From the NCBI GenBank assembly GCA_903834675.1, contig CAILKC010000312.1, forward strand, positions 1-9,729: a DNA stretch of 9,729 nucleotides, read 5' to 3'. The position numbers were made by a program, and so were the translations under genes. Below are positions 1-7,069 of the stretch, in pieces (position 1 is the stretch's first letter; every line of letters begins with the position of its first letter). This DNA is from an uncultured Victivallales bacterium (GTDB taxonomy: Bacteria; Verrucomicrobiota; Lentisphaeria; Oligosphaerales; JAFGRS01). Below the pieces are notes generated by a model, which was not told the origin of the DNA, did no database searches, and saw nothing but the letters and a program-made list of their open reading frames with translations.

Positions 1-110
1 CTGAACCCTGTTTTCCTCTCCGCCGTCTCCCTCTCCGTCTCCGCCAGTCGCCGTTTCCCCGTCTCGCCGTCTCGCCGTTTCCTGAACCCCAGGGACCTGA
101 GTACTCACCA
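1..110. repeat. Degenerate pyrimidine-rich simple-sequence tract
   Basis: The first 90 bases are built from loosely repeated CTC, CCGTCTC and TCGCCG units on the plus strand, and the heptamer CTGAACC occurs at both ends of the tract (1-7 and 82-88). No frame looks like protein and no promoter is evident. Degenerate tracts of this sort occur in intergenic DNA of some high-GC uncultured bacteria and usually arise by slippage. The tract ends just before the 25-bp inverted repeat arm at 111. Function is unknown and it may simply be intergenic filler. Confidence 0.55.
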
Positions 111-135
111 CCTACGGAGCTGACTTGCGCCCCCC
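111..135 (+). repeat. Left arm of a 25-bp perfect inverted repeat
   Basis: Positions 111-135 are the exact reverse complement of 9497-9521. The arm begins CCTACGGAGCTGACTTGCG and ends in a run of C. Identity stops at 110/9522 on one side and at the length of the C run on the other (seven C here, six in the partner). A perfect 25-base match is far beyond chance in a window this size, so the two are copies of one element. No target-site duplication is visible outside the arms. The simplest reading is a dispersed intergenic repeat present in many copies; the arms of a larger mobile unit are possible but unsupported. Confidence 0.85.
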
Positions 136-144
136 CGCCGGACT

Positions 145-160
145 TGGCAGGCGTCTGCCA
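145..160. repeat. Perfect 6-bp palindrome next to the left repeat arm
   Basis: TGGCAG (145-150) and CTGCCA (155-160) are perfect reverse complements separated by GCGT. The element lies nine bases after the left inverted-repeat arm. The right-hand repeat copy is likewise followed, at a longer distance, by a related half-palindrome, TTGGCA...TGCTAA (9459-9477 read on the minus strand). It could be part of the repeat element, a small RNA hairpin or a protein-binding site. It also superficially resembles a sigma-54 site, but its GG-to-GC spacing is one base too short. Confidence 0.5.
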
Positions 161-473
161 TGGTACTGCTTGCCGCCTTGGAGCCCGCGCTGCCCAGCCC
201 GTTTCGGGCGGGTTCGCGGTATCCCCGGGTTACGGCGGGAGCCCTCGGCAGGGCCCGTGCAGACCGCCCCGAAGCAGGCGGCGGTTTATCGAAACCGCCC
301 TGTCCCGATTGCCCGACCGGTATCGCGCGGCTACGTTACGCGGTACTATCGGCTTAAGGCGCCCGTTGCCCGTGTGGCTGTCGCTTCAGGGCAGAATTCG
401 GTGGCAGGGGTTTGCTCATCCTGTGGGGCGGCGTGTACACGACAGCATGCGAGTGAAAGGGCTACGGTCCGCC
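161..473. other. Noncoding leader region upstream of the kinase gene
   Basis: About 310 bases lack a convincing gene. A frame continuous with the kinase is open back to position 144, but its translation is Arg/Pro/Gly-rich and unlike the family, so I treat it as an accidental opening in GC-rich DNA. A short hairpin, GCCCG-TTT-CGGGC, is visible at 197-209 but has no following T run. I could not find a good pair of -35 and -10 boxes. The kinase promoter presumably lies here but is not identified. Confidence 0.5.
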
Positions 474-1580
474 ATGAAAGCAGCCTTGATGGCCCAGCGC
501 TTCGACGTCGCCGGACGACTGGTTACCGTCAGTCAGACGGGTTCCGGCAATGTCAACGATACCTTCCTTGCCGTCTTCCGAACCGTCTTCTCCGAAGAAC
601 GCTTCATCCTCCAGCGCATCAACAAACACGTCTTCCCGAAGCCCGAGTTAATCATGGAGAACATGCGCGTGATCACCGAACACGCGCATCGGCGGATCGA
701 AGCGGAAGCGCACCGTGCGGACCGCATCTGGCAGCTCCCGCGGGTCATTCGCTGCAAGGACGGTGGCGACCTGGCCACGGATGGCGATGGCGGCTGCTGG
801 CGTGCCATCAGTCTGATTGCGTCGGCGCATTCCCACGAGAAGGTGCAGAGTGTTGAACACGCCTACGAGGCTGGTTTTGTACTGGGGCAATTCCAGCGGG
901 TGATCAGTGACATTGCCTGCGACCAACTGCACGATACCCTCGAGGGGTTCCACATCACGCCCCACTACCTGGGAAAGTACGATCAGGCCCGCGAAACCGG
1001 CGAGGGCAGCAAGCGTCTCGGCTCGTCCTGGGAAGCCCAGTACTGCACGCGCTTCATCGAAGACCGGCGCGCCTGGTGTCGGGTTCTCGAGGAAGCGAAG
1101 GAGCGCGGCGAACTGGCTCTGCGGCCCATCCACGGCGATCCCAAGATCGCCAACATCATGATCGATGATGCCACCGGCAAGGGCACCTGCATCGTCGATC
1201 TGGACACCGTCAAGCCGGGGCTCATCCATTACGACTTTGGCGATTGCCTGCGGTCTTGCTGCAACCCCGCCGGCGAGGAGACGCTCGATTCGCGCACCAT
1301 CTGCTTCGATACTGACCTGTGCGAAGCCATCGTCAAGGGGTACATGCAGAATGCCCGCGAGTTTCTCACCGAAGCGGACCGTCGCTACCTCTTCGACGCG
1401 GTACGCCTGATTGCCTTCGAACTGGGCCTGCGTTTCTTTGCGGACTACGTCGCGGGCGATGTCTACTTCAAGACCCGCTATGACGGGCAGAACCTCAACC
1501 GGGCCTGCGTGCAGTTCAAACTCACCGAGAGTATTGAGATGCGCGAAACCCAGATCCGGAAGATCCTCGAGCGCTTCTGA
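474..1580 (+). CDS. NahK-like N-acetylhexosamine 1-kinase (APH-type phosphotransferase fold)
   Basis: The 368-residue product closely resembles N-acetylhexosamine 1-kinase of Bifidobacterium, which phosphorylates GlcNAc/GalNAc at C1 with ATP in the cytoplasm; NahK is about 360 residues. Visible family marks are the N-lobe loop GSGNVNDTF, then RFILQRIN with HVFP, GGCWRAI, the catalytic loop HGDPKIANIM (His220, Asp222), the metal-binding IVDLDTV (240-246) followed by HYDFGD, and a C-terminal stretch FFADYVAGDVYFKTRY. I chose ATG 474 because homology begins near MAQRFDVAGRL and the length fits. ATG 489 (five codons later, GAAAG eight bases upstream) and ATG 447 are alternatives, and no strong Shine-Dalgarno decides. 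The gene stands alone and converges on the DUF6785-like gene with a 43-bp gap. Exact sugar specificity is inference; another sugar or amino-sugar 1-kinase is possible. Confidence 0.83.
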   Translation: MKAALMAQRFDVAGRLVTVSQTGSGNVNDTFLAVFRTVFSEERFILQRINKHVFPKPELIMENMRVITEHAHRRIEAEAHRADRIWQLPRVIRCKDGGDLATDGDGGCWRAISLIASAHSHEKVQSVEHAYEAGFVLGQFQRVISDIACDQLHDTLEGFHITPHYLGKYDQARETGEGSKRLGSSWEAQYCTRFIEDRRAWCRVLEEAKERGELALRPIHGDPKIANIMIDDATGKGTCIVDLDTVKPGLIHYDFGDCLRSCCNPAGEETLDSRTICFDTDLCEAIVKGYMQNAREFLTEADRRYLFDAVRLIAFELGLRFFADYVAGDVYFKTRYDGQNLNRACVQFKLTESIEMRETQIRKILERF

Positions 1581-1623
1581 GCCCAGTGCAGAGTGGTCCC
1601 CAGGCGCTCGCCGCCGCCAGACC

Positions 1624-3690
1624 TCAGCGTGGGAAATAGCGGTAGGGGATGGGTTTGCTGCCGGTGCAGAAGAAGTAGACCGCGCCGACGATCATGAACA
1701 CCAGCGCGCCGCAGATTTCGCCTCCGATGACCCCGATGGCGAAAGGCTTCAAACGCTGTGCCAGCCGATTGCCGCCCATGCGCAGGCTCATCTTCTTGAC
1801 CATCCAGCCCAAGAGAAACGAGTTGGACATGGCGGCCAGCGGGTAGGTCGCCCAGATCAGAAACAGTACCGGGTGCAGCGGCCACCATGGTATGCGCAGC
1901 CGCAAGACGCTGAACAGGATGACCCCCAGGAAGCCCGTGCCAGCCGCCCACACGAAAGCGCGCTCCGGCCGCATCTGGCGCAGGCGTTCCCAGCCGCTCA
2001 ACCCCTCGGACGCATCCAGCTGGTCGGTGGCCTTCAGTTGCATCAGAGCCGGTTCGGCGGCACGGAAGGGCATGGTCGGGACGCGGTAGTAGGACCATTG
2101 GTACTGCGTCGGGGTGCCAAAGTCGTAGGATGCGATCAGCACCACCGTGATGGCCAGGGCGATGCCCAGCAACCACATGGCGGTCGTGGTCGTGGCGATC
2201 GGCAGCGGCCGCAGCCGTAGCTTCTCGCCGATCTTCAGACCGTTGGTCAGGTAGGGCATCAGCGCCTGGCTCTGATCGATGCAGAGAATCCCGCAGACCA
2301 GGGCGGACAGGACGATACTCGTGGGGCCCATGGAATAGGTTCCGAAGAAGGGCATCAGCGCGCCGAAGGGCTGCCAGCCAGGCTGGATGAAGAAGAGGCC
2401 GGTCTCGGCGCTGAGGCGCGAGACGATCAGGAAGGTCATGATCATCAGCAGCACGGTGCCCACCGCGATCGGCCAGGACAGCCCCAGGCGGATCACCAGC
2501 GCCAGCAACCCGACCAGGGCCACGATGAACAGCCGCCAGCCCCACACCGCCCCCACGTCCTCGCCGTGGCCTCGCCAGCGCGTGCAGGCGCGCCGCAACG
2601 TCTCCCCGTAGTAATGCCGACCGGAATAGAGCAGCATCAGGGTGAAGGCGGTGTAGCTGCCGGCACGGTGCCAGCCTTGCCAGCCGCCGATGTCATAGTC
2701 GGTCACCACGCTGATGCCACTGCCAACCATGGGAATGCAGACACAGGCCCAAAGAATCTGCGATACGCCCAGGGTGAACGAGATCTCGGAGTTGAGGAAG
2801 AAGGCGAAGGCGATGACCAGGGGAAAGATCTCCAGGCGCAGCAGGCCCCAGGCCCAGGGGTTGCGGTAGAGGGTCGGCCACGTGGTCCCAAGGGGCGAGA
2901 GGGTATAGCTCAACTGCACTGGCACCAGATAGTCCGGGAACCACTGGCACAGGCCGTTGTTCAGCCGGATCAGGAACATCATCCCGAAGCCAATCCAGAA
3001 AGCGCGTTGGTGCAGCATCGGCCCAAACGCCTTGCCCTCGTCGCGCTCGAGCAGGGACGTAGTAAAGGTAGCGATGGGGTATTGGAGGTGCTCGTAGGCC
3101 GACCACTGGCGGTGTACGATCAACGCCATTCCCACCATGCACAGCGACGTGAGGATCACCATCGGCACCCAGGTCAAGAGCGGAGCCGACCAGGCTTCCC
3201 AAGGGACTTGGCGCCACTTGCGGGAGAGGCTATCCCACGGGTTTGGCGAGGGGTAACTGGCGCGGTCTGAACCGGTCACGAAGCGGGCCACGACCCGGTC
3301 ATAGTCGGTGCTGTCAACCAACGCTTCCGGCGGGGCATAGCCCAGCAGGCGCTGCTCGCGCCAACCGGGGCTGATGCGTTCCCAGTGGAAAGGCATCACC
3401 AGTGCCTGCGCAAACTGCTCCAGCAGCCCGCGTCCGGGGATGCTGCAGGCGATCATCATCAGGATGACGACCACCCCGATCTCGGCAGGCCGGAAAGCCA
3501 GGCCACGGCGCAGACGATGCAGCAAGGGGTTCAGCAGTACCACCGCCAGGATCATCAAGCCCGTGACGATGATGGCCAACTGGTGACCGTTGTTGAAGCT
3601 CTCCAGGTCCAGCACGCGGTCGTTGATGTAGCCCGCGCCGGCAATGAATAGGGACAGGAGCAGTCCCAGGATCAGCGCCCTTGGGGTCAT
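1624..3690 (-). CDS. DUF6785/DUF6784-like polytopic membrane protein, possible transporter
   Basis: This 688-residue inner-membrane protein has about 13 hydrophobic segments, for example residues 5-22, 36-58 and a pair near the C-terminus. The C-terminal motif WWPLHPV (PLHP about 604-607), followed by a long helix, LRMGG, LKPF and GGE, together with the central FFLNSEISFTLGV, matches the DUF6785/DUF6784 families of planctomycete and armatimonad-type bacteria as I recall them. These have no assigned function; an oligopeptide-transporter-like architecture has been suggested to me only by appearance. ATG 3690 is chosen over GTG 3693 because AGGGA lies seven bases upstream. It is the last gene of the minus-strand cluster, 97 bp after the Gfo/Idh gene, with no clear terminator between. 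Transport of the operon's substrate or product is inference. Confidence 0.78.
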   Translation of the reverse strand: MTPRALILGLLLSLFIAGAGYINDRVLDLESFNNGHQLAIIVTGLMILAVVLLNPLLHRLRRGLAFRPAEIGVVVILMMIACSIPGRGLLEQFAQALVMPFHWERISPGWREQRLLGYAPPEALVDSTDYDRVVARFVTGSDRASYPSPNPWDSLSRKWRQVPWEAWSAPLLTWVPMVILTSLCMVGMALIVHRQWSAYEHLQYPIATFTTSLLERDEGKAFGPMLHQRAFWIGFGMMFLIRLNNGLCQWFPDYLVPVQLSYTLSPLGTTWPTLYRNPWAWGLLRLEIFPLVIAFAFFLNSEISFTLGVSQILWACVCIPMVGSGISVVTDYDIGGWQGWHRAGSYTAFTLMLLYSGRHYYGETLRRACTRWRGHGEDVGAVWGWRLFIVALVGLLALVIRLGLSWPIAVGTVLLMIMTFLIVSRLSAETGLFFIQPGWQPFGALMPFFGTYSMGPTSIVLSALVCGILCIDQSQALMPYLTNGLKIGEKLRLRPLPIATTTTAMWLLGIALAITVVLIASYDFGTPTQYQWSYYRVPTMPFRAAEPALMQLKATDQLDASEGLSGWERLRQMRPERAFVWAAGTGFLGVILFSVLRLRIPWWPLHPVLFLIWATYPLAAMSNSFLLGWMVKKMSLRMGGNRLAQRLKPFAIGVIGGEICGALVFMIVGAVYFFCTGSKPIPYRYFPR

Positions 3691-3787
3691 CACGGCATCC
3701 CTGTTAGAGGCGGCGGTTGCAGCGCCAGCACCGGGCTGCGCCGGAGTGGCTCAGGACTGGCGTGGCCCGCGCGGTCGGTCGTCAGGC

Positions 3788-4810
3788 TCACAGACACACC
3801 AGCCGGTCCTCGGCGTGCGAGGTCCGCACCGCGTCAAACACGCGGGAGAGCTCCAAGGCCGCAGCCGTGGTCACGGGGAATGGCTTGCGGCCCTGCAAGG
3901 CCTGCGCGATCTCGGCGTAGACGGCGACCTCGTCGCCGTAGACCGCGCCGCCGACCTTCTCCTCGGTAGTGGACTCGACCGCGGCCTTCATGTCAGCGTA
4001 ACGGGTCGGGTCAGACGGCTGGACCGGCCTCCGGCCCAGGACCCGGATCGTCGTGCCGCGGACCTCGATGGTGCCACGCGTGCCTTGAATGAGCCAGTTC
4101 GGTAACTCGACGACACTGACGGTATACTCGGCCTGGACCGTGACTCCGTTCGCCAGCGTGATCACGGCGAAGACCACGTCCTCGGTGTCCCCCGGGTTGA
4201 TGGTCTGCATCAACCTCCCGAAGACGGTCTTGGGTTGGCCGCCGCCCAGAAGGATAGGCGGATCGATCACGTGCGGACCCCAGTTCAGCAGGTAGCCGCC
4301 GCCGCACGTCTTATCCGTCTGCCAATCACAGCGAGTCGCGAAGCTGCATTCCGCGCGGCGGATGAAGAAGACGTCGCCGATCACCCCCTGGCTCAGCAGC
4401 GCTTGCAGACGCGTAAAGACGCTGCCCCAGCGCGCTGGCAGCCATGGCAACAGCTGCCGGCCGGCAGCGCGCGCCGCGGCGATCATCCCTTCCGCCTCGG
4501 CCGCATTCACCGCCCAAGGCTTGGTGACCAGAACGTTCACCCCCGCGCCGAGGCAGTCGCAGGCCATGGCGGCGTGCTGGTGACTGCGGGTGACCACGCT
4601 GACCAGATCGAGCCGTTCCTGCGCCAGCATCTGCCGGTAGTCCGTGTAGACCGTGCAACCGAAGCGCTCCTGCGCCTGTTGCCGCCGCTCCGGGTCAACA
4701 TCGCACACCGCCACGAGCTCGAAGGCGTCACGGTTCTTGTCGTAGGCGCCCGCGTGCATCGTGCTGCCGCTACGCCCATAGCCTAGAATTGCCGCCCGTA
4801 ATCGTGCCAT
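3788..4810 (-). CDS. Gfo/Idh/MocA-family oxidoreductase
   Basis: The 340-residue product has the two-domain layout of Gfo/Idh/MocA enzymes, cytoplasmic NAD(P)-dependent dehydrogenases of sugars, inositols and their derivatives. The Rossmann motif GYGRSG is at residues 10-15, with VCDVDPER at the end of the second strand (35-42). The usual EKP motif is VTKPWA here (Lys97 retained, Glu replaced by Thr96). The C-terminal-domain signature GGGYLLNWGPHVID (170-183) keeps His180 and Asp183, but has Asn176 where Asp is common. ATG 4810 is preceded by GAGG with six-base spacing, located inside the end of the upstream gene, whose TGA is one base before this ATG (TGATATG). That arrangement implies translational coupling with the QueG/RdhA-like protein. 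The substrate cannot be read from sequence, and some family members are not dehydrogenases. Confidence 0.87.
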   Translation of the reverse strand: MARLRAAILGYGRSGSTMHAGAYDKNRDAFELVAVCDVDPERRQQAQERFGCTVYTDYRQMLAQERLDLVSVVTRSHQHAAMACDCLGAGVNVLVTKPWAVNAAEAEGMIAAARAAGRQLLPWLPARWGSVFTRLQALLSQGVIGDVFFIRRAECSFATRCDWQTDKTCGGGYLLNWGPHVIDPPILLGGGQPKTVFGRLMQTINPGDTEDVVFAVITLANGVTVQAEYTVSVVELPNWLIQGTRGTIEVRGTTIRVLGRRPVQPSDPTRYADMKAAVESTTEEKVGGAVYGDEVAVYAEIAQALQGRKPFPVTTAAALELSRVFDAVRTSHAEDRLVCL

Positions 4811-4811
4811 A

Positions 4812-5789
4812 TCACACCTCGTCCAGGTTCATCCGCCACTGAGGTTTCTTACGGAAGCGCTCCTGAAAGCGGCTTTGAATGCGGCCGGTCTCCTCCAGGT
4901 GCGCCATGCAGGCCCGGATGCACCCCGAGGCGCCTTCCAGGGCGCGCGAGTAGACGTACACCGGCTGCAGCTTGTGCTGCTGAGCGCTGCCGACCTCCTT
5001 GCCGAACTCCTCGCGGTCCCGCGCCGTGGTGGCAAAGGGGTTGTTTTCCGGCGAGCCGCCGCAGAAGAAGGTAGCGCATTTTCGCATGTCGATGTCGGCC
5101 CACTCCAGGTGCTTGCCGGCCACGGTCACCTTCACCGTCTTGTCCTTGGGAAAGCAGCCGCCCGTGCAGGCCCGCACGCAGGCCATGCAGCGGTCGCAGA
5201 TGGTGCCCGGCTCGATCAGCGGGTCTGGCTCCAGCTCGGCATCGGTGAGCATGACCGCGACCCGTTGCCGAGGCCCAAATTCGCGGCTCAGAAGCATCTT
5301 CGAGTAGCCAATTTCGCCGAGCCCGGCAACGAAGCACGCCAGGCGCAACTGGATGAAGGCGTCCGGGGCGGGCTTCTCCGGCGAGGCCGGACGACTCTTG
5401 GCCAGGTTGGGCTTAACCGTGTCCTCGGGAGACTCCGTGCCGCTGACATTGATGTTGTTCCAGGGGAAATTGTTCGGGATCGGCAGCACGTCGTAGCCCT
5501 CGTCCTCGATCAAGCGGCCGACCTGTTGCAGGACGTAGGGTTGGTAGATGTAGTTGATCGAGGAGTAGCCCATGGCGCTGTAGGCTGTGAAAAACGTCCC
5601 CTCTTCAATGCCGCGAAAGCAGCCCCTAGCATGCCGAAAACCCATGGCAATCACGCTGCGCGCGCTGGGCAGCATGAAGCGTGGGTCCATCTGCCGGGGC
5701 GCCCCCTCAAAACGCTCCGTCGAGCCGATGCCCACGATGTCGGCGCCCGCCTCGCGGGCCGCCTTCTTGATCATCGCCGCTGTCAACAT
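4812..5789 (-). CDS. QueG/RdhA-like iron-sulfur (putative corrinoid) protein, paralogue B
   Basis: The 325-residue product belongs to the broad epoxyqueuosine reductase/reductive dehalogenase superfamily, whose members combine a cobalamin-binding nitroreductase-like core with two Fe-S clusters. Marks are ARSVIAMGFR, a GYD-VLPIPNNFPW segment, the conserved AGLGEIGYSKMLLSREFGPR followed by LTDAELEPDP, then CDRCMACVRACTGGC (Cys198, 201, 204, 208, 212). The expected second CxxCxxC is absent; instead Cys238, Cys243, Cys290 and Cys294 are spread over 57 residues (KCATFFC, GCIRAC). There is no TAT signal, so it is probably cytoplasmic, unlike respiratory RdhA. ATG 5789 is set by GGGAGGTG about six bases upstream and by alignment to the paralogue's MLTAAM start. 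Corrinoid binding and the reaction are inferred; true QueG is doubtful given the paralogous pair and the divergent cluster motif. Confidence 0.75.
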   Translation of the reverse strand: MLTAAMIKKAAREAGADIVGIGSTERFEGAPRQMDPRFMLPSARSVIAMGFRHARGCFRGIEEGTFFTAYSAMGYSSINYIYQPYVLQQVGRLIEDEGYDVLPIPNNFPWNNINVSGTESPEDTVKPNLAKSRPASPEKPAPDAFIQLRLACFVAGLGEIGYSKMLLSREFGPRQRVAVMLTDAELEPDPLIEPGTICDRCMACVRACTGGCFPKDKTVKVTVAGKHLEWADIDMRKCATFFCGGSPENNPFATTARDREEFGKEVGSAQQHKLQPVYVYSRALEGASGCIRACMAHLEETGRIQSRFQERFRKKPQWRMNLDEV

Positions 5790-5836
5790 GTCGCACCTCC
5801 CGAGTGGGTTCGCTCACGGCTGCCGCCGGAGACCGG

Positions 5837-6832
5837 TCATGCAGGCTGAGCTCCCGCGTCCTGGCGGAAGGGCCGTTTGAACACGTTCTTCAGTTTGCCC
5901 TGTTCCTCAAGATGCGCCATGCAGGCCATCTGGCAGCCGCGCATGCCATCCAGTCCGCGCCCGCTCCACAGCACCGGGCTGAGCTTATAGTTCCGCGCCT
6001 TGGAGTAGGGCTGCTGGTTGAAGCCCTCGCGGTCCTTCTCGCTGACCATCCACGGGTTATCGGCCTTCTCGCCGCCACCGTGAAAGCCCTGGGCGCACTT
6101 GTCGAAGTTGAACTTGCCCCACTCCAGCTCGCGTCCCGCGATCCGTGTCCGCGTCGTCGCGCTGCCGTTGATAGCACAGCCCGGGCACTCCTTGACGCAG
6201 GCCATACAGCGGTCGCAGAGGCTGCCCGCGTAGATGGGGTCAGGCTCGAGCGGCGCATCGGTGATGACCGCGGCGAACATCTGCCGCGGGCCGAACTCCG
6301 GGGTCAGGAGCATGCCGCTGTAGCCGATCTCGCCCAGCCCTGCCGCATAGGCGGCCAAGCGTAACTGAAAGAACACGTCCGGCGCCGCCCGCCCCGGGGC
6401 CACTGGTCGACTCCAGTTGCCGTCCGTCTTGCCGTACTGCGCCGCGTTCACGTCGATGAACCCCTGGCCCTGCTCGTTGGCATCCAGAGTGTCGATGTTG
6501 CTCCAGGGAAAGTTGTCCGGAATCGGCACCGCGTCGTATCCCGCATCCTCGATCAGCTTGACAAACTTCCACAACGCGATCGGCTGGAACACCCACTTCG
6601 TCCCGGCGTAACCCATCAGGTTGTAGGCCGCGTAGAAGGTCTGCTCCTGGATGCCGCGGAAGACCCCGCGCAGCAGCCTGAAGCCCAGGACCACCATGGA
6701 CTTGGCTTCAGGAAAGATGGACTGCGGGTTGACCTGTGCGGGCAACTCGCTGAAGCGGTCCATCGACGCGATCCCCACGATGTCCGCGCCGCTGCTCAGC
6801 GCCTGCGCTTTCACCATCGCCGCTGTCAACAT
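5837..6832 (-). CDS. QueG/RdhA-like iron-sulfur (putative corrinoid) protein, paralogue A
   Basis: This 331-residue protein is similar over its whole length to the next gene downstream: both begin MLTAAM, share GADIVGI, FRGI, GYD-PIP-NFPW-NI and AGLGEIGYS-MLL-EFGPRQ, and end with MAHLEE. Its ferredoxin-like motif is CDRCMACVKECPGC (Cys206, 209, 212, 216, 219). The distal ligands are Cys246, Cys300 and Cys304, while the position of paralogue B's Cys243 is His251 (KCAQGFHGG). No export signal is seen. The frame stays open to 7171, but that extension overlaps the beta-helix gene and lacks homology. ATG 6832 has GGGGAG eight bases upstream and matches the paralogue's start. It is the first gene of the minus-strand cluster; 47 bp separate it from paralogue B. 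A tandem duplication that has since diverged is the likely origin. Confidence 0.75.
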   Translation of the reverse strand: MLTAAMVKAQALSSGADIVGIASMDRFSELPAQVNPQSIFPEAKSMVVLGFRLLRGVFRGIQEQTFYAAYNLMGYAGTKWVFQPIALWKFVKLIEDAGYDAVPIPDNFPWSNIDTLDANEQGQGFIDVNAAQYGKTDGNWSRPVAPGRAAPDVFFQLRLAAYAAGLGEIGYSGMLLTPEFGPRQMFAAVITDAPLEPDPIYAGSLCDRCMACVKECPGCAINGSATTRTRIAGRELEWGKFNFDKCAQGFHGGGEKADNPWMVSEKDREGFNQQPYSKARNYKLSPVLWSGRGLDGMRGCQMACMAHLEEQGKLKNVFKRPFRQDAGAQPA

Positions 6833-6912
6833 CGCCTGAACTCCCCTGTGGACTGCTGTGCCACTATTTTCGGTTGCCCGCGAGTCCAGCGCGGACAGAA
6901 TGCTTGCCGTGC

Positions 6913-6940
6913 AAGATAGGGCACGATTGCGCGCTGTCCA
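6913..6940 (-). promoter_or_regulatory. Candidate sigma-70-type promoter for the minus-strand cluster
   Basis: Read on the minus strand, TGGACA (6940-6935) and TATCTT (6918-6913) match the -35 and -10 consensus at 5/6 and 4/6 positions with a 16-bp spacer. The site lies about 80 bases upstream of ATG 6832 in the 237-bp divergent gap to the beta-helix gene, the only long gap at the head of the cluster. A match of this quality can occur by chance, so this is a candidate only. I found no comparably good plus-strand promoter for the beta-helix gene. Confidence 0.35.
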
Positions 6941-7069
6941 GAGTTTTCCACCGCGGTTGTGTGCAGCCTGACCTTGCCGCTCTACATTGGCTGTCGTTGC
7001 TGGTCGGTATCGAAGCCAAGTACAGGCGCTGCCCGCGCGGCGGCATCGCAAAACTGGAGACCGCACGCC

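Noticed and set aside
1..110. CRISPR array or tandem repeat array at the left end
   Set aside because: The units are short and degenerate, with no constant repeat length or unique spacers.
144..159. Sigma-54 promoter for the kinase gene
   Set aside because: TTGGCAGGCGTCTGCC has GG-N9-GC spacing; sigma-54 requires ten bases, and the site is about 300 bases upstream of the gene.
144..473. N-terminal extension of the kinase in an open frame back to ATG 144
   Set aside because: The translation is Arg/Pro/Gly-rich with no family resemblance, overlaps the palindrome at 145-160, and the NahK-like length is satisfied by a start at 474 or 489.
4875..5849. Long plus-strand open frame (324 residues) antisense to paralogue B
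   Set aside because: It mirrors a real gene in GC-rich DNA; its composition is low-complexity and family motifs are on the other strand. The same applies to similar antisense frames over the DUF6785, Gfo/Idh and beta-helix genes.
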